This document shows positions 30,042 to 39,602 of a stretch of DNA of 64,000 nucleotides, piece by piece. Below the pieces are notes generated by a model, which had not been told where the DNA came from, ran no database searches, and saw only the letters and a program-made list of their open reading frames with translations. A program made the translations under genes and the position numbers. Source of the DNA: Eudoraea adriatica DSM 19308 (GTDB lineage: Bacteria > Bacteroidota > Bacteroidia > Flavobacteriales > Flavobacteriaceae); the NCBI RefSeq assembly GCF_000382125.1, contig NZ_KB907549.1, positions 1 to 64,000 on the forward strand, written 5' to 3'. Every line of letters starts with the position of its first letter. Within the stretch, counting starts at the first letter, position 1.

Positions 30042-30950
30042 TTAATTAAGTTCCGCATGGGTTTGTTCTTCTAATAATTCTTCCAGTTTGGTTTTGGCGT
30101 CAGCGATACTTTTACGGTTTTTTTCAAAGTGCTTCCATGGACCTTCCATCTCCTCTAACCTTTTGAATACATTATGAATGGTATAGGTTTGGGCGTGCAG
30201 CGCACTACTATTCAGTTCATCCCAGTGGAGCGGTGTGGCCACGGGAGCTCCCTCTATTGCTCTTACAGAAAACGGGCAAACACCGGTTTGTGCGTATGCA
30301 TTGCGCATATAGTCTAATAACAACCTGCCTTTACGCTGGTTCTTAGGCATTGCCATTGTATATTTTCCGGGGTCGTTAAAGCAAATATAAGTGCCTGCTT
30401 TTTTAGCAAAATCGCGTACTTCGTTGAAATTTTCAGTGCAATTCAAGGGAATAACCACATGTAGCCCTTTTGAACCCGTAGTCATAAGGAAAGTTTTCAT
30501 TCCCAGTCTGTTTTCCAAAATTTCACGTAGTGTCCTGGCTCCTTCTACCACGTCATTAAAATTGTTTTTTGGTGGATCCAGGTCAAAAATTAGTTTGTCC
30601 GGAAATTCCAGTTTATTCATTCTGCTAAGGGTGATATGAAAAGTAATCGTACCCTGATTTACGAGGTATATAAGGGTATCCACAGTATTGCAGATTACAT
30701 GGTTAACCCAACCATTTTTCTTTTTTACTCTGGCAGTTTTTATCCAGTTCGGGAAATAAGCCGATGCGTTCTTTTGAAAAAACCCTTCTTTTATAATTCC
30801 GGACGGAAAACGATGTAACGTAAGGGGGCGGTCTTTGAGAAAAGGAAGCATATGGCCCGCAATCCTTTCATAATAATCAACCAGATTACCTTTGGTAATG
30901 GCCGTATCCGGAAATAACAGCTTATCCCTATGTGTAATTTTTATCTCCAT
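30042..30950 (-). CDS. LigD-type primase-polymerase domain protein (stand-alone)
   Basis: A 302-residue archaeo-eukaryotic primase-like polymerase domain, as found in bacterial LigD. Motifs: LTLHRFPSGIIKEGFFQKNASAYFPNW, the metal-binding FDLDPP, TTGSKGLHVVIPL and GRLLLDYMRNAYAQTGVCPFSVRAIEGAPVATPL. In NHEJ this domain fills ends with ribonucleotides. Here there is no ligase or nuclease domain, and no Ku or ligase gene in the window. The start (MEIKITHRDKLLFPD) is preceded by a promoter with an FNR-like box 23 bp upstream of TAACTTGG. Translation is followed closely by the erythromycin esterase gene. Confidence 0.9.
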   Translation of the reverse strand: MEIKITHRDKLLFPDTAITKGNLVDYYERIAGHMLPFLKDRPLTLHRFPSGIIKEGFFQKNASAYFPNWIKTARVKKKNGWVNHVICNTVDTLIYLVNQGTITFHITLSRMNKLEFPDKLIFDLDPPKNNFNDVVEGARTLREILENRLGMKTFLMTTGSKGLHVVIPLNCTENFNEVRDFAKKAGTYICFNDPGKYTMAMPKNQRKGRLLLDYMRNAYAQTGVCPFSVRAIEGAPVATPLHWDELNSSALHAQTYTIHNVFKRLEEMEGPWKHFEKNRKSIADAKTKLEELLEEQTHAELN

Positions 30951-31036
30951 AGTGTATTATTACCATTAGCATCAGTTTTTCTTAATACCCGCACTGCACT
31001 GACTGCCAAGTTATTCCAATCTTTAATTCTACAAAA

Positions 31037-31048
31037 TGATGTGCATCA
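31037..31048. promoter_or_regulatory. FNR/CRP-like box 1 of the 31.0-kb divergent region (LigD side)
   Basis: TGAT-GTGC-ATCA. On the minus strand the sequence 23 bp away (31006-31013) reads TAACTTGG, matching five of six fixed positions of TAnnTTTG. This places the box near -41 of the LigD-type operon promoter, the class II activator position. Confidence 0.6.
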
Positions 31049-31068
31049 GTTGTGGAAATTTTCAACAA

Positions 31069-31080
31069 TGATCAAAATCA
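31069..31080. promoter_or_regulatory. FNR/CRP-like box 2 of the 31.0-kb divergent region (sigma-like gene side)
   Basis: TGAT-CAAA-ATCA, 53 bp upstream of the sigma-like gene start. The -7 element on the plus strand is less clear: TAAGATTG (31096-31103) is 15 bp away and CATTTTTA (31104-31111) is 23 bp away. Confidence 0.5.
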
Positions 31081-31132
31081 TTTGATCGGTCGTGATAAGA
31101 TTGCATTTTTACATAACATAAAAAGTTTTATT

Positions 31133-31921
31133 ATGGAAAATTCAACTGCTTATTACGAAAACAAGAAAGCATTCCATCTATTTGTGGCTCGAACCTATAC
31201 CGATCTGGTACAACTAAAAAGAGAAGGCAAAAAGGAGGAGTTTAATTCACTGCTATTAAAGGTTATGCCCGAGGTGAAACTTTACATCAAAAGGAAATTA
31301 AATACAGCTATGTCCAAACATCTGATTCCCAGGGGAAAATACAAGCCGGAGGATATTACAGATCAGCTTTATTTAGAGGCATTTGACCACTTTGATGAAA
31401 TAAAGCGCAAAAAAGACTTCCACCCCTGGTTGTTCAAAAAAGCAGATTCACTGCTGGATGAGATTATGGCTGATGAGGAGTTCGATACACTATTTTTGGA
31501 CAATATTGATTCCTATGCTAAAGCAGAATGGGATAGTATGGCCGAAAAATTTAGCGTGGATGGAGATGGCGACTATGTTATGATGGAAGAACTGGATGAC
31601 ATCTCCTATAGAAAACATGATTATATTTTAAAAAACATTTTCCTGGAGGACAGCGGCAGGGATATGATGGCAAAATTGGATCGGGATCTTGGCAAAGAGA
31701 ACATTCGTAAGCATACCGAAATGGTACTGCATCATTTACCAGCCGATATGCGTGCTGTTTTTGAACTTTTTACCCAACACCAATTTGAGCTGGACGAAAT
31801 CTCTAAAATACTCAATAAAGATATCCTGGAAATTGAACAACTCCTGGAAGATGCGCGAAGCAGCCTTGAAACCACTTTTTATAAAAGATTTGTAAATGGA
31901 TTTAAAAAAGAAACAACATGA
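31133..31921 (+). CDS. Sigma-70-like protein (putative, atypical)
   Basis: About 262 residues from ATG 31133 (MENSTAYYENKKAFHLF); a GTG at 31052 would lie next to the regulatory boxes and is unlikely. KYKPEDITDQLYLEAFDHFDEIK with FHPWLFKKADSLLDEIM resembles sigma region 2, and HTEMVLHHLPADMRAVFELFTQHQFELDEISKILNKDILEIEQLLEDARSSL resembles the sigma region 4 helix-turn-helix. An acidic insert (MMEELDDISYRKHD) separates them. If this reading is right it is a diverged alternative sigma factor of the stress island. It overlaps the next gene by four bases (ATGA). Alternative: a non-sigma regulator of unknown function. Confidence 0.5.
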   Translation: MENSTAYYENKKAFHLFVARTYTDLVQLKREGKKEEFNSLLLKVMPEVKLYIKRKLNTAMSKHLIPRGKYKPEDITDQLYLEAFDHFDEIKRKKDFHPWLFKKADSLLDEIMADEEFDTLFLDNIDSYAKAEWDSMAEKFSVDGDGDYVMMEELDDISYRKHDYILKNIFLEDSGRDMMAKLDRDLGKENIRKHTEMVLHHLPADMRAVFELFTQHQFELDEISKILNKDILEIEQLLEDARSSLETTFYKRFVNGFKKETT

Positions 31922-32325
31922 AAACTACAAATGCTAACCCCAAAACGGATGTGTTATTAGGTACGGGATTGATTGATTTGCATATAGAAAGCAAGGAATG
32001 GCTTGAAACAATAGCCTTTTGGAAAGATGAGATTCGTTTTTTTGCAAACCTTCTTCAGAAAAAAGAAACTAAAGAGAATACAAAATCTCAATTGGGCAGA
32101 ATACTTAAAAGCCTGGACAAAATTCACATGGAAATATTTGATTATATGTCGGAAGACATAATGAGACATGAAAGTATTTTGGCACGGTTGCAGAAAGGAC
32201 AAGAGGGTTTGGCCGACATCGATTATAGAAATCAACACAACAAGGTTAAAAGCACCATGGCTAAATTTGAAGTTGAATTCAGGGGTTTCAAAAGGTTAGT
32301 CTTTGAATATGCTAAGGGACTATAG
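31918..32325 (+). CDS. Small helical protein, paralogue of 32509-32895
   Basis: A 135-residue, largely helical protein without signal peptide. The segment LIDLHIESKEWLETIAFWKDEIRFFANLL resembles LHFEHQQWWSELAFWEDELRSFNIRL in the convergent gene at 32509-32895, with the same spacing of Trp and acidic residues. The C-terminal half (HNKVKSTMAKFEVEFRGFKRLVFEYAKGL) is also similar to that of its neighbour. It overlaps the sigma-like gene by ATGA, so translation is coupled. One possibility is a regulator or partner of the sigma-like protein; no family is recognised. Confidence 0.7.
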   Translation: MKTTNANPKTDVLLGTGLIDLHIESKEWLETIAFWKDEIRFFANLLQKKETKENTKSQLGRILKSLDKIHMEIFDYMSEDIMRHESILARLQKGQEGLADIDYRNQHNKVKSTMAKFEVEFRGFKRLVFEYAKGL

Positions 32326-32368
32326 TAAAAAAATACTTCAATAATTGATTGGAAATGGAATTTAAATT

Positions 32369-32404
32369 CTGAGCATGATTTCATAATAATGAGGTCATGC
32401 TCAG
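32369..32404. terminator. Inverted repeat between convergent genes
   Basis: CTGAGCATGA (32369-32378) pairs perfectly with TCATGCTCAG (32395-32404) around a 16-base loop. It lies between the convergent stops of the two paralogous small genes and may end transcription in both directions, although no T-run is attached. Confidence 0.5.
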
Positions 32405-32508
32405 TTCGCTTAAAGAATACAGGATTAAAACAAGCTATGATACTCCAGGTAAAGGTCTCCCCAATCCAACTTAAAAATACCCGGCCAAAAGAAATTACCC
32501 CTGGCAAA

Positions 32509-32895
32509 CTACATATATTTGGTTAGAAAACGGAAGAACTCCTTTTTAAGGTCTGCATAAATCTCTCGTTGGGTTTCCATTTTATTCCGAAATTCCAGAT
32601 GCCTTTTAACCAGTACGGTATCCAGTGCATCTTGCCCCTGTTGGCTTTGGCCGGCTATTCTGGTTTCATGTACCTCTATAGCCTCTTTTAGTTTGTCAAT
32701 AATGCCGTTGTGCAGGATAAATTCATTTTGGTAATGCTCTAGTTGTGCAAGTACCTCCTTATCAGTCCAGCGGGTTACCAACTCGCTCAACCTGATGTTA
32801 AAAGATCTCAGTTCATCCTCCCAAAAGGCGAGTTCGGACCACCATTGCTGGTGTTCAAAATGCAGGTCCGCGTTGTAAATTACTTCTTTTTCCAT
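32509..32895 (-). CDS. Small helical protein, paralogue of 31918-32325
   Basis: A 128-residue protein predicted to be almost entirely helical. LHFEHQQWWSELAFWEDELRSFNIRL near the N-terminus and KRHLEFRNKMETQREIYADLKKEFFRFL near the C-terminus match the other small protein encoded convergently. The family is not recognised. It is the last gene of the FtsH operon (25 bp after ftsH), so both the FtsH and the sigma-like transcription units of the island contain one paralogue each. That points to a role in the stress response of this island. Confidence 0.7.
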   Translation of the reverse strand: MEKEVIYNADLHFEHQQWWSELAFWEDELRSFNIRLSELVTRWTDKEVLAQLEHYQNEFILHNGIIDKLKEAIEVHETRIAGQSQQGQDALDTVLVKRHLEFRNKMETQREIYADLKKEFFRFLTKYM

Positions 32896-32920
32896 GATAT
32901 TTTGTTTTAATTTTCACTTA

Positions 32921-34870
32921 TTAATCTCCTTCTAATTCAGCAATAGCCCTTTTTCCCATGATCTTTTCCAAATCATCTTTTTCAACTATTTCTTTTTTCA
33001 ATAAAAGTTGTGCAAGTTCTTCCAGTTCTGACCTATGTTCTAAAAGGAGCTTTTTTGTTCGGTTATAACAACCGTGCACCAAATCCTGCACCTCTGTATC
33101 TATTAACTTTGCCATATTCTCACTATAGGGTTTCCCAAACATACGTTCATTCTGACCTGTGGAGTCGTAATAACTAATGGGGCCAATTTCCTTATCCAAG
33201 CCATAATAAGCGACCATGGTATACGCCTGTTTAGTCACTTTTTCCAGATCATCCAATGCCCCGGATGAAACCTCATTAAAAATAATTTCCTCTGCCGCGC
33301 GCCCGCCAAGAGATGCACAAATCTGGTCTACAAACTGTGCCCTTGTTACAATTTGCCTTTCTTCAGGCAGATACCAGGCAGAACCCAGGGATTTTCCCCG
33401 GGGAATAATAGATACTTTGACCAGTGAATCCACATTTTTTAAATGCCAGCTTGCAACGGCATGCCCGGCCTCATGATGCGCAACGATTTCCTTTTCCTTA
33501 GCAGAAATTATTTTGCTCTTTCTCTCCAGTCCTCCAACAACCCGATCCCTGGCCTCCATAAAATCTTCCTGCTCAACCTCCTCCTTCTTTTTACGTGCAG
33601 CGATGAGTGCAGCTTCATTGCATATATTGGCTATATCAGCTCCCGAAAATCCCGGACTCAATGCACCCAGCTCCTGAACGTTTACATTTTTAGATAATTT
33701 AAGGTCCCGTATATGAACCCCGAAAATTTCAATTCGTTCTTGTTTATTGGGCAGTTCAAGGTAGATATGCCGATCAAATCTTCCGGGCCTTAATAAGGCC
33801 TTGTCCAAAACATCCGGGCGATTAGTGGCAGCTAAAACAATTACTCCTGTATTAGGGCCAAAACCATCCAGCTCTGTCAGCAATTGATTTAGGGTACTTT
33901 CCCTTTCATCATTGGCTTGAAATGCATTTATCTTTCCGCGCGAACGGCCCACAGCATCAATCTCATCGATAAAAATAATACTAGGTGCTTTTTCTTTGGC
34001 ACGCCTGAAAAGATCCCGAACCCTTGATGCGCCTACTCCAACAAACATTTCTACAAACTCCGAACCAGACATGGAAAAGAAAGGAACCCCGGCTTCACCC
34101 GCTACTGCCTTGGCCATTAAGGTTTTCCCTGTTCCCGGTGGGCCAACAAGCATAACTCCTTTAGGGATTTTAGCTCCTAATTTAGTGTAATGTTCCGGGT
34201 GTTTGAGGAAATCTACCACTTCGATAACCTCAGCCTTAGCTTCTTTTAAGCCTGCAATGTCATCGAAAGATACTTTGCTTTTATGCCCTTTCTCCGTTAA
34301 TTGGGGAGATGATTTTCCAAAATTGAACAAGGGGTTCGATGTGCCTCCGGTTCGCATTCTTCGAAGTGTAAATCCCCAGAACAAGACCAAAAAAAGAAGA
34401 GGCAATAACCACGGTACAATATTCCAAAAATCTATACGGTTCTGATAACTTACTTCTACTTTGTCCTCAGTAGAAAAGTCTTGCTGTGCCATGGCCATTT
34501 TGTTTTCAAAACTTTCCACTGAACCAATCTGGATCGCATAGTGTGGTCCTGTTTTATAATTAATGGCCTTATCATTAATCCATTGGTGTTTTGAATCTGT
34601 AAGACTTTCTTCTTTAATATATATTTCTGCTACCTCCTTATTGACAACCACTATTTTCGCAACCTCATGTTGAGAAAGCATCGAAGTCTCAAACTCCTGC
34701 CAGGTTATTTCTTTGGTAACAGCAACAGGGTTTGAAAAAATATAAAACAATAGAAGTGTCGTAAAAAGCAAAATATAGCCCAAATTAATGTTATATCCTC
34801 CCCCGGGCTGTTTTGGCTTGCCTTTTTTGGCCGAATCAGTATTTGTTTTTTTATCGGACGATTGTTTCAT
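32921..34870 (-). CDS. ftsH: ATP-dependent zinc metalloprotease FtsH
   Basis: A 649-residue membrane protease that degrades misfolded membrane and regulatory proteins. Two transmembrane helices flank a periplasmic domain ([16 protein letters not shown] near 32-47; [17 protein letters not shown] near 150). Walker A GPPGTGKT is at residues 243-250, Walker [11 protein letters not shown] follows, then the second region of homology with NRPDVLD and the zinc site HEAGH (466-470). The start ([13 protein letters not shown]) has a cytoplasmic tail. Its promoter (TATTTTTA at 34936-34943, minus) has the single FNR-like box 34967-34978 exactly 23 bp upstream. This may be a stress-dedicated FtsH copy; the housekeeping one need not be in the window. 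Confidence 0.95.
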   Translation of the reverse strand: MKQSSDKKTNTDSAKKGKPKQPGGGYNINLGYILLFTTLLLFYIFSNPVAVTKEITWQEFETSMLSQHEVAKIVVVNKEVAEIYIKEESLTDSKHQWINDKAINYKTGPHYAIQIGSVESFENKMAMAQQDFSTEDKVEVSYQNRIDFWNIVPWLLPLLFLVLFWGFTLRRMRTGGTSNPLFNFGKSSPQLTEKGHKSKVSFDDIAGLKEAKAEVIEVVDFLKHPEHYTKLGAKIPKGVMLVGPPGTGKTLMAKAVAGEAGVPFFSMSGSEFVEMFVGVGASRVRDLFRRAKEKAPSIIFIDEIDAVGRSRGKINAFQANDERESTLNQLLTELDGFGPNTGVIVLAATNRPDVLDKALLRPGRFDRHIYLELPNKQERIEIFGVHIRDLKLSKNVNVQELGALSPGFSGADIANICNEAALIAARKKKEEVEQEDFMEARDRVVGGLERKSKIISAKEKEIVAHHEAGHAVASWHLKNVDSLVKVSIIPRGKSLGSAWYLPEERQIVTRAQFVDQICASLGGRAAEEIIFNEVSSGALDDLEKVTKQAYTMVAYYGLDKEIGPISYYDSTGQNERMFGKPYSENMAKLIDTEVQDLVHGCYNRTKKLLLEHRSELEELAQLLLKKEIVEKDDLEKIMGKRAIAELEGD

Positions 34871-34966
34871 AATTTTTATTCAGGCCGGATGAACATATAC
34901 CAATTGAAATAGCATAATTGGCAACTCACCGGATATAAAAATATATCTATATAACCATCCCTGAAA

Positions 34967-34978
34967 TGATGTAGGTCA
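34967..34978. promoter_or_regulatory. FNR/CRP-like box shared by the ftsH and degP divergent promoters
   Basis: TGAT-GTAG-GTCA. One palindrome serves both directions: 23 bp to the right is TTATTTTG (35002-35009, plus) and 23 bp to the left is TATTTTTA (34936-34943, minus), each matching the -7 consensus TAnnTTTG at five of six fixed positions. Confidence 0.65.
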
Positions 34979-35027
34979 TTACAAACTATCGGGACATGCT
35001 ATTATTTTGTAATTAAAATTATAAGGT

Positions 35028-35414
35028 ATGACCAGGTTTAAAAAATTTCGTTATTTAATGGTCCTGACTTCTTTTATCATCATTGGAAGCTGTGGGCCTG
35101 TTGTAATGACCACAGGAATCAGTGAACCTCCACCCCCATGGTTCTATCCTAACCGGGTGGAAGTAGTTCGTTATGTCTATTTCCCGGAATACTTTTTTTA
35201 CTATGACCTATCGGCACGGACCTATATCTATTTGGATGGGGGAGTCTGGGTTAGGCGAAACTTCTTGCCACCGCGATATCGCAATTTAGATCTGCGGCGT
35301 TCAAGGTATGAACGTGTAAAAGGATATCGTAACGATGATATCCAAAGGTATCATGAGGAACATAATGCCAATAGGGGCAGAAGCAATAGAAATACACCCG
35401 GAAGAAGAAGTTGA
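35028..35414 (+). CDS. Small lipoprotein of unknown function
   Basis: A 128-residue exported lipoprotein (lipobox IIGSCGPV). The mature part is unusually rich in Tyr, Arg and Pro, with PPPPWFYPNRVEVVRYVYFPEYFFYYDLSARTYIYLDGGVWVRRNFLPPRYRNL and an Arg-rich, Asn-rich tail. Such sequences occur in Bacteroidota envelope proteins that bind the cell wall or outer membrane, but the function is unknown. The -7 promoter element starts only 26 bp before the start codon. The gene is cotranscribed with the DegP-like protease 26 bp downstream. Confidence 0.7.
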   Translation: MTRFKKFRYLMVLTSFIIIGSCGPVVMTTGISEPPPPWFYPNRVEVVRYVYFPEYFFYYDLSARTYIYLDGGVWVRRNFLPPRYRNLDLRRSRYERVKGYRNDDIQRYHEEHNANRGRSNRNTPGRRS

Positions 35415-35440
35415 TATAATAACATTATAAACTCAAAACC

Positions 35441-36943
35441 ATGAAAAAACTAAAAAGAAGTATCATAATACTATTGATAGGGCTGGTAACTATTTCACTG
35501 GCATCATGTAAGGATATAAATGGTTTAACCGAAAGCAGCGATATGGATCTGCCGCAATTTTATGCAGAAAGTAGCGCTGACCGGAACTACCAAAATGACC
35601 AGGGGGAAGTCCAGAGAGGTCCGGTTGATTTTACAGAAACCGCAAAAAAGGTATTGGATGCTGTGGTACATATCAGATCAACCCAGACCGCTTCAATCGA
35701 CAATACAGATATACTGCCCCCTGACTTACCCGATCTTTTTCGTGATTTTTTCGGAGATCGTTTTCAAATGCCGGAGAATATGCCCCGGCAACCGATGTAC
35801 AGTTCGGGTTCTGGTGTAATTATTGACAAAAAAGGACATATCGTAACCAATAACCACGTTATACAAAATGCCACGGAGCTGGAAGTTACACTTCACAATA
35901 ATGAAACCTATAAGGCAACTGTAATTGGTGCAGACCCAACCACCGATCTGGCCTTACTGCAGATTACGGGCACGGATTTAAAAGCCTTATCTTTTGTAGA
36001 TTCAGATAAGGTGGAAATCGGGGAATGGGTATTGGCCGTTGGAAACCCCTATAGCCTTTATTCTACGGTTACTGCGGGCATTGTGAGTGCCAAAGCACGT
36101 AACATCAATATCAACCCTGCGAAACTTGCCGTAGAGAGCTTTATACAGACAGATGCAGCCATTAATCCCGGTAACAGCGGTGGTGCCCTTGTAGACCTTG
36201 ACGGGAATATCGTGGGTATCAACACGGCTATTGCCAGCAGAACCGGAAGCTATACCGGATACGGATTTGCCATACCCAGTAATATAGTTACAAAAGTAAT
36301 AGCTGATCTATTGAAATATGGAAGTGTGCAGCGCGGAATCCTGGGCGTTACCATTGCCACGATGACCGGCAATTTAGCAAAAGAAAAAAATATTGATTTC
36401 ATTAAAGGGGTCTGGATTGAAAGTGTCAACGAAGACAGTGCTGCTGAAAAGGCAGGTATTAAGGCCGGAGATATAGTTGTTAAGGTAGACGGAATAGATG
36501 TAGCTACTTCGCCAAGATTACAGGAAATCATAGCCCGCCACAGGCCAGGAGACAAAATCTCTGTAATTGTGAATCGAAAGGGACAAGAAAGAGAATATCA
36601 GGTTACCCTGGAAAACGTAAAGGGCTCTACGGATATTACAAAAAAAGAAAATGTGGAAATGCTGAATTATCTGGGAGCTGATTTTGAAACACTGGATAAG
36701 GAAACTGCCAAAAAATTGAATTTGGATGGTGGTGTAAGAGTAGTTAATCTTTACCCCGGGTTGCTACGCCAAAAAACCCAAATACGTCCCGGATATATCA
36801 TTACACATGTAGATGGTAAAAAAGTGACTAATGTAAAAGAACTGGTGGCGATTCTGGAAAACAAAAAAGGTGGCGTAATGTTGGAAGGAGTATACGAGGA
36901 TATGCCCGGGAAACAATATTATGCTTTCGGGTTAGATTCCTGA
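35441..36943 (+). CDS. degP: DegP/HtrA-like S1C serine protease (lipoprotein)
   Basis: A 500-residue periplasmic chaperone-protease. The N-terminal lipobox (ISLASCKD, Cys23) suggests membrane anchoring. The trypsin-like catalytic triad is H139 (VTNNHVI), D169 (DPTTDLALL) and S246 (NPGNSGGAL). Two PDZ domains follow at about 300-395 (QRGILGVTIA..., AEKAGIKAGDIVVKVDG) and 400-495 (LNYLGADFE..., IRPGYIITHVDG). The family degrades or refolds damaged envelope proteins. It forms an operon with the small lipoprotein under the FNR-like box, complementing FtsH, which is transcribed away from it. Confidence 0.95.
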   Translation: MKKLKRSIIILLIGLVTISLASCKDINGLTESSDMDLPQFYAESSADRNYQNDQGEVQRGPVDFTETAKKVLDAVVHIRSTQTASIDNTDILPPDLPDLFRDFFGDRFQMPENMPRQPMYSSGSGVIIDKKGHIVTNNHVIQNATELEVTLHNNETYKATVIGADPTTDLALLQITGTDLKALSFVDSDKVEIGEWVLAVGNPYSLYSTVTAGIVSAKARNININPAKLAVESFIQTDAAINPGNSGGALVDLDGNIVGINTAIASRTGSYTGYGFAIPSNIVTKVIADLLKYGSVQRGILGVTIATMTGNLAKEKNIDFIKGVWIESVNEDSAAEKAGIKAGDIVVKVDGIDVATSPRLQEIIARHRPGDKISVIVNRKGQEREYQVTLENVKGSTDITKKENVEMLNYLGADFETLDKETAKKLNLDGGVRVVNLYPGLLRQKTQIRPGYIITHVDGKKVTNVKELVAILENKKGGVMLEGVYEDMPGKQYYAFGLDS

Positions 36944-37011
36944 AATCAGAACTCAGTGAATGTTCCTGGTCAGCCTAGAATTGACCAGACCACTTTATTT
37001 CATAAGCCAGC

Positions 37012-37050
37012 AAAAAAGTTAGCATTGGCAAATGCCATGCTAACTTTTTT
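37012..37050. terminator. Bidirectional terminator between degP and ppsA
   Basis: AAAAAAGTTAGCAT...ATGCTAACTTTTTT, with an inner TGGCA/TGCCA stem and a one-base bulge. A-run on one side, T-run on the other, so it works in both directions between the convergent genes. Confidence 0.9.
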
Positions 37051-37117
37051 ATGGAGATAAGCGTTAGATTGGCTATTTAACCAATTGTTGCAAAAATTTT
37101 GCCTAAAGTAAATTCCT

Positions 37118-39520
37118 TCAATTGCTGTCTGCCGTCTGTCCTAAACTCATAATACTCTGCTCTGCCCTATTAATGTTTTCAATGCCTTGTATAAGGGCAT
37201 CCGGATTGAAGGATATACTGTTTATGCCTTCTTTGACCAAAAACCTTGCAAATTCCGGGAAGTCACTTGGTGCCTGACCGCACAATCCAATCTTTGTATT
37301 GGTTTTTCGAGCAGATGCTATTGCCATGGAAATCATCTTTTTGGCAGCAGGGTCGTTTTCATCAAACAGTTTGCCCATAAGTTCTGAATCTCGATCGATT
37401 CCCAAGGTCAGCTGGGTCAGATCGTTGGATCCTATGGAGAACCCGTCAAAAATCCCGGCAAATTCCTCTGCCAAAATAACATTACTGGGAATCTCTACCA
37501 TGGTATAAATTTCAAGACCATTCTTACCTCTTTTCAACCCGTATTCCTCCATGATGGCCACCACCTTTTTGCCTTCCTCCAATGTCCTGCAAAAAGGAAC
37601 CATTACCTTAAGGTTGTCGAGTCCCATGGTCTCCCGTACTTTTTTGATAGCCGCACATTCCAGGGCAAAACCTTCTTTATAGAGCTCACTGTAATATCTG
37701 GATGCCCCCCTAAATCCCAGCATGGGGTTTTCTTCTCTTGGCTCGAAAGCCTTACCACCTATGAGGTTGGCGTATTCGTTGGTTTTAAAATCGCTCAGCC
37801 TAACTATGACCTCTTTAGGGTAAAAGGCAGCAGCTATAGTGGCAATGCCTTGTGAGAGTTGATCTATGAAATAGTCCTGCTTGTTTTCGTAGCCTACTGT
37901 AAGTTTTTCTATTTGTTCTATTTCCGTGGTATTTTGTACCTCATCAAACTTAACCAATGCCATGGGGTGTACCTTTACGGAATGCGTTATTATAAATTCC
38001 ATTCGCAATAAGCCTACCCCATCGTTTGGGTAAAATGACAACTGAAATGCATTTTCGGGATCGGCCAGTATCATTTTAGCTTCCGTATGTGGCATCCGTA
38101 TGTTGGAAAAGTCTATCTCTTGCTCACTAAAAGAAAGTTTACCCTGATATATATAACCTGTTTTACCCTGTGAACAGGATAAGGTAATAGTATCACTTTC
38201 CTTCAGAACTGTCGTAGCTCTAAGGCATCCTACGATTGCAGGAACTCCCAGTTCCCTTGCTACAATGGCAGCGTGGCTAGTTCTTCCTCCTTTATTGGTA
38301 ATTATGCCGCCAATCTGTTTTAGCAAGGGGTCCCAATCCGGGGTAATGGTATCGGTAACAAAAATATCATCCTTAGAAAGGTTTTTAGCTTCCCCTGGAG
38401 AATTTAACAGACGGGCTGTCCCAACTTTAATTTTGGAACCCACAGCATTTCCCGAAGCCAATACTTTACCTTTTTCCTCTAGTTTATATTGAATATACAG
38501 GTTCTTGTTCTTACTAAAATGCACGGTTTCCGGACGGGCCTGAATGATATATAGTTTATTGGTAAGTCCATCCTTTGCCCATTCAATATCCATAGGTTTC
38601 CGGTAATGCTTTTCAATGGCGGAAGCCCAATGTGCCAGGGTAATTATTTCTTCATCAGATAAAACAAATTGGCGCTGCCTGGGTAAGGGTGTATCTATAT
38701 TTATTGTTGGGTTATTCTCACTGGACTTTGAATAGATCATCGTTAATTTCTTATCCCCCATTTTTTTCTGGAGTATAGGAAATTTGCCCTCTTCAAGGAT
38801 AGGTTTGAATATATAATATTCATCAGGGTTCACAGCCCCCTGAACAATGTTCTCTCCCAATCCCCAAACACCTGATAGCAAGATGACGTTCTCAAAACCA
38901 GATTCAGGCTCAATCGTAAAGCCTACCCCCGAACAACCTTTGTCTGCACGGACCATATTTTGAATCCCGACAGAAAGGGCAACCTCTGCATGTTTAAAAC
39001 CTTTTTCATCCCGATATTTTATAGCCCTGTTTGTATAAAGTGAAGCAAAACACTTTTTAACGGCCCCGAGCAATGCACTTTCCCCTTCAATATTGAGAAA
39101 TGTATCGTGCTGGCCCGCAAAACTTGCTTCGGGCAGATCTTCTGCCGTGGCACTGCTTCGCACAGCAACAGCACAATTTTCATCCTCTGATAACCCCCGA
39201 TAGGCTTCCATAACTTTTTGTGAAAGATCTGAGGACAACTTTCCTCCCAATATCAGATTACGGGCCTTCTCCCCTATTTGATTTAAATTTGCATAGGTTT
39301 GGGTATCTAACTGGGTTAATATAGTTTGTAAAGGATTCCGCAGTGAATTTTCATCCAAAAAATCCCAAAATGCATGGGAAGTTATAGCAAAACCATTTGG
39401 GACATTTACACCCTGAGAAGTGAGTTCATTATACATTTCTCCCAAAGAGGCATTTTTACCACCTACCAAAGAAACATCCTGTATGCCTATTTCACTAAAA
39501 TACTTAAGGTATTTTTTCAT
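37118..39520 (-). CDS. ppsA: Phosphoenolpyruvate synthase
   Basis: An 800-residue enzyme converting pyruvate, ATP and water to PEP, AMP and phosphate. The N-terminal ATP-binding domain has VGGKNASLGEM and CAVAVRSSATAEDLPEASFAGQ; the swivelling domain carries the phosphorylated His416 in GGRTSHAAIVARELGVPA; the C-terminal PEP-binding TIM barrel contains MLGFRGASRYY, FSIGSNDLTQLTLGID and the Cys of GLCGQAPSD. It is the second gene of an operon with the PNPOx-like protein, controlled by a box-plus-perfect -7 promoter at 40117-40159. Its PEP would feed gluconeogenesis or anaerobic energy balance. Confidence 0.95.
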   Translation of the reverse strand: MKKYLKYFSEIGIQDVSLVGGKNASLGEMYNELTSQGVNVPNGFAITSHAFWDFLDENSLRNPLQTILTQLDTQTYANLNQIGEKARNLILGGKLSSDLSQKVMEAYRGLSEDENCAVAVRSSATAEDLPEASFAGQHDTFLNIEGESALLGAVKKCFASLYTNRAIKYRDEKGFKHAEVALSVGIQNMVRADKGCSGVGFTIEPESGFENVILLSGVWGLGENIVQGAVNPDEYYIFKPILEEGKFPILQKKMGDKKLTMIYSKSSENNPTINIDTPLPRQRQFVLSDEEIITLAHWASAIEKHYRKPMDIEWAKDGLTNKLYIIQARPETVHFSKNKNLYIQYKLEEKGKVLASGNAVGSKIKVGTARLLNSPGEAKNLSKDDIFVTDTITPDWDPLLKQIGGIITNKGGRTSHAAIVARELGVPAIVGCLRATTVLKESDTITLSCSQGKTGYIYQGKLSFSEQEIDFSNIRMPHTEAKMILADPENAFQLSFYPNDGVGLLRMEFIITHSVKVHPMALVKFDEVQNTTEIEQIEKLTVGYENKQDYFIDQLSQGIATIAAAFYPKEVIVRLSDFKTNEYANLIGGKAFEPREENPMLGFRGASRYYSELYKEGFALECAAIKKVRETMGLDNLKVMVPFCRTLEEGKKVVAIMEEYGLKRGKNGLEIYTMVEIPSNVILAEEFAGIFDGFSIGSNDLTQLTLGIDRDSELMGKLFDENDPAAKKMISMAIASARKTNTKIGLCGQAPSDFPEFARFLVKEGINSISFNPDALIQGIENINRAEQSIMSLGQTADSN

Positions 39521-39602
39521 TGTCTTTATTTTTAAATGAAATATATAATTCTATTAATTCCGCCTAAGCAATCAAACTAAAGTTTTAACCAAAAACTACA
39601 TC

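Noticed and set aside
31052-31132. Upstream GTG start for the sigma-like gene
   Set aside because: It would place codons over the FNR-like box at 31069-31080; the ATG at 31133 fits the regulatory layout.
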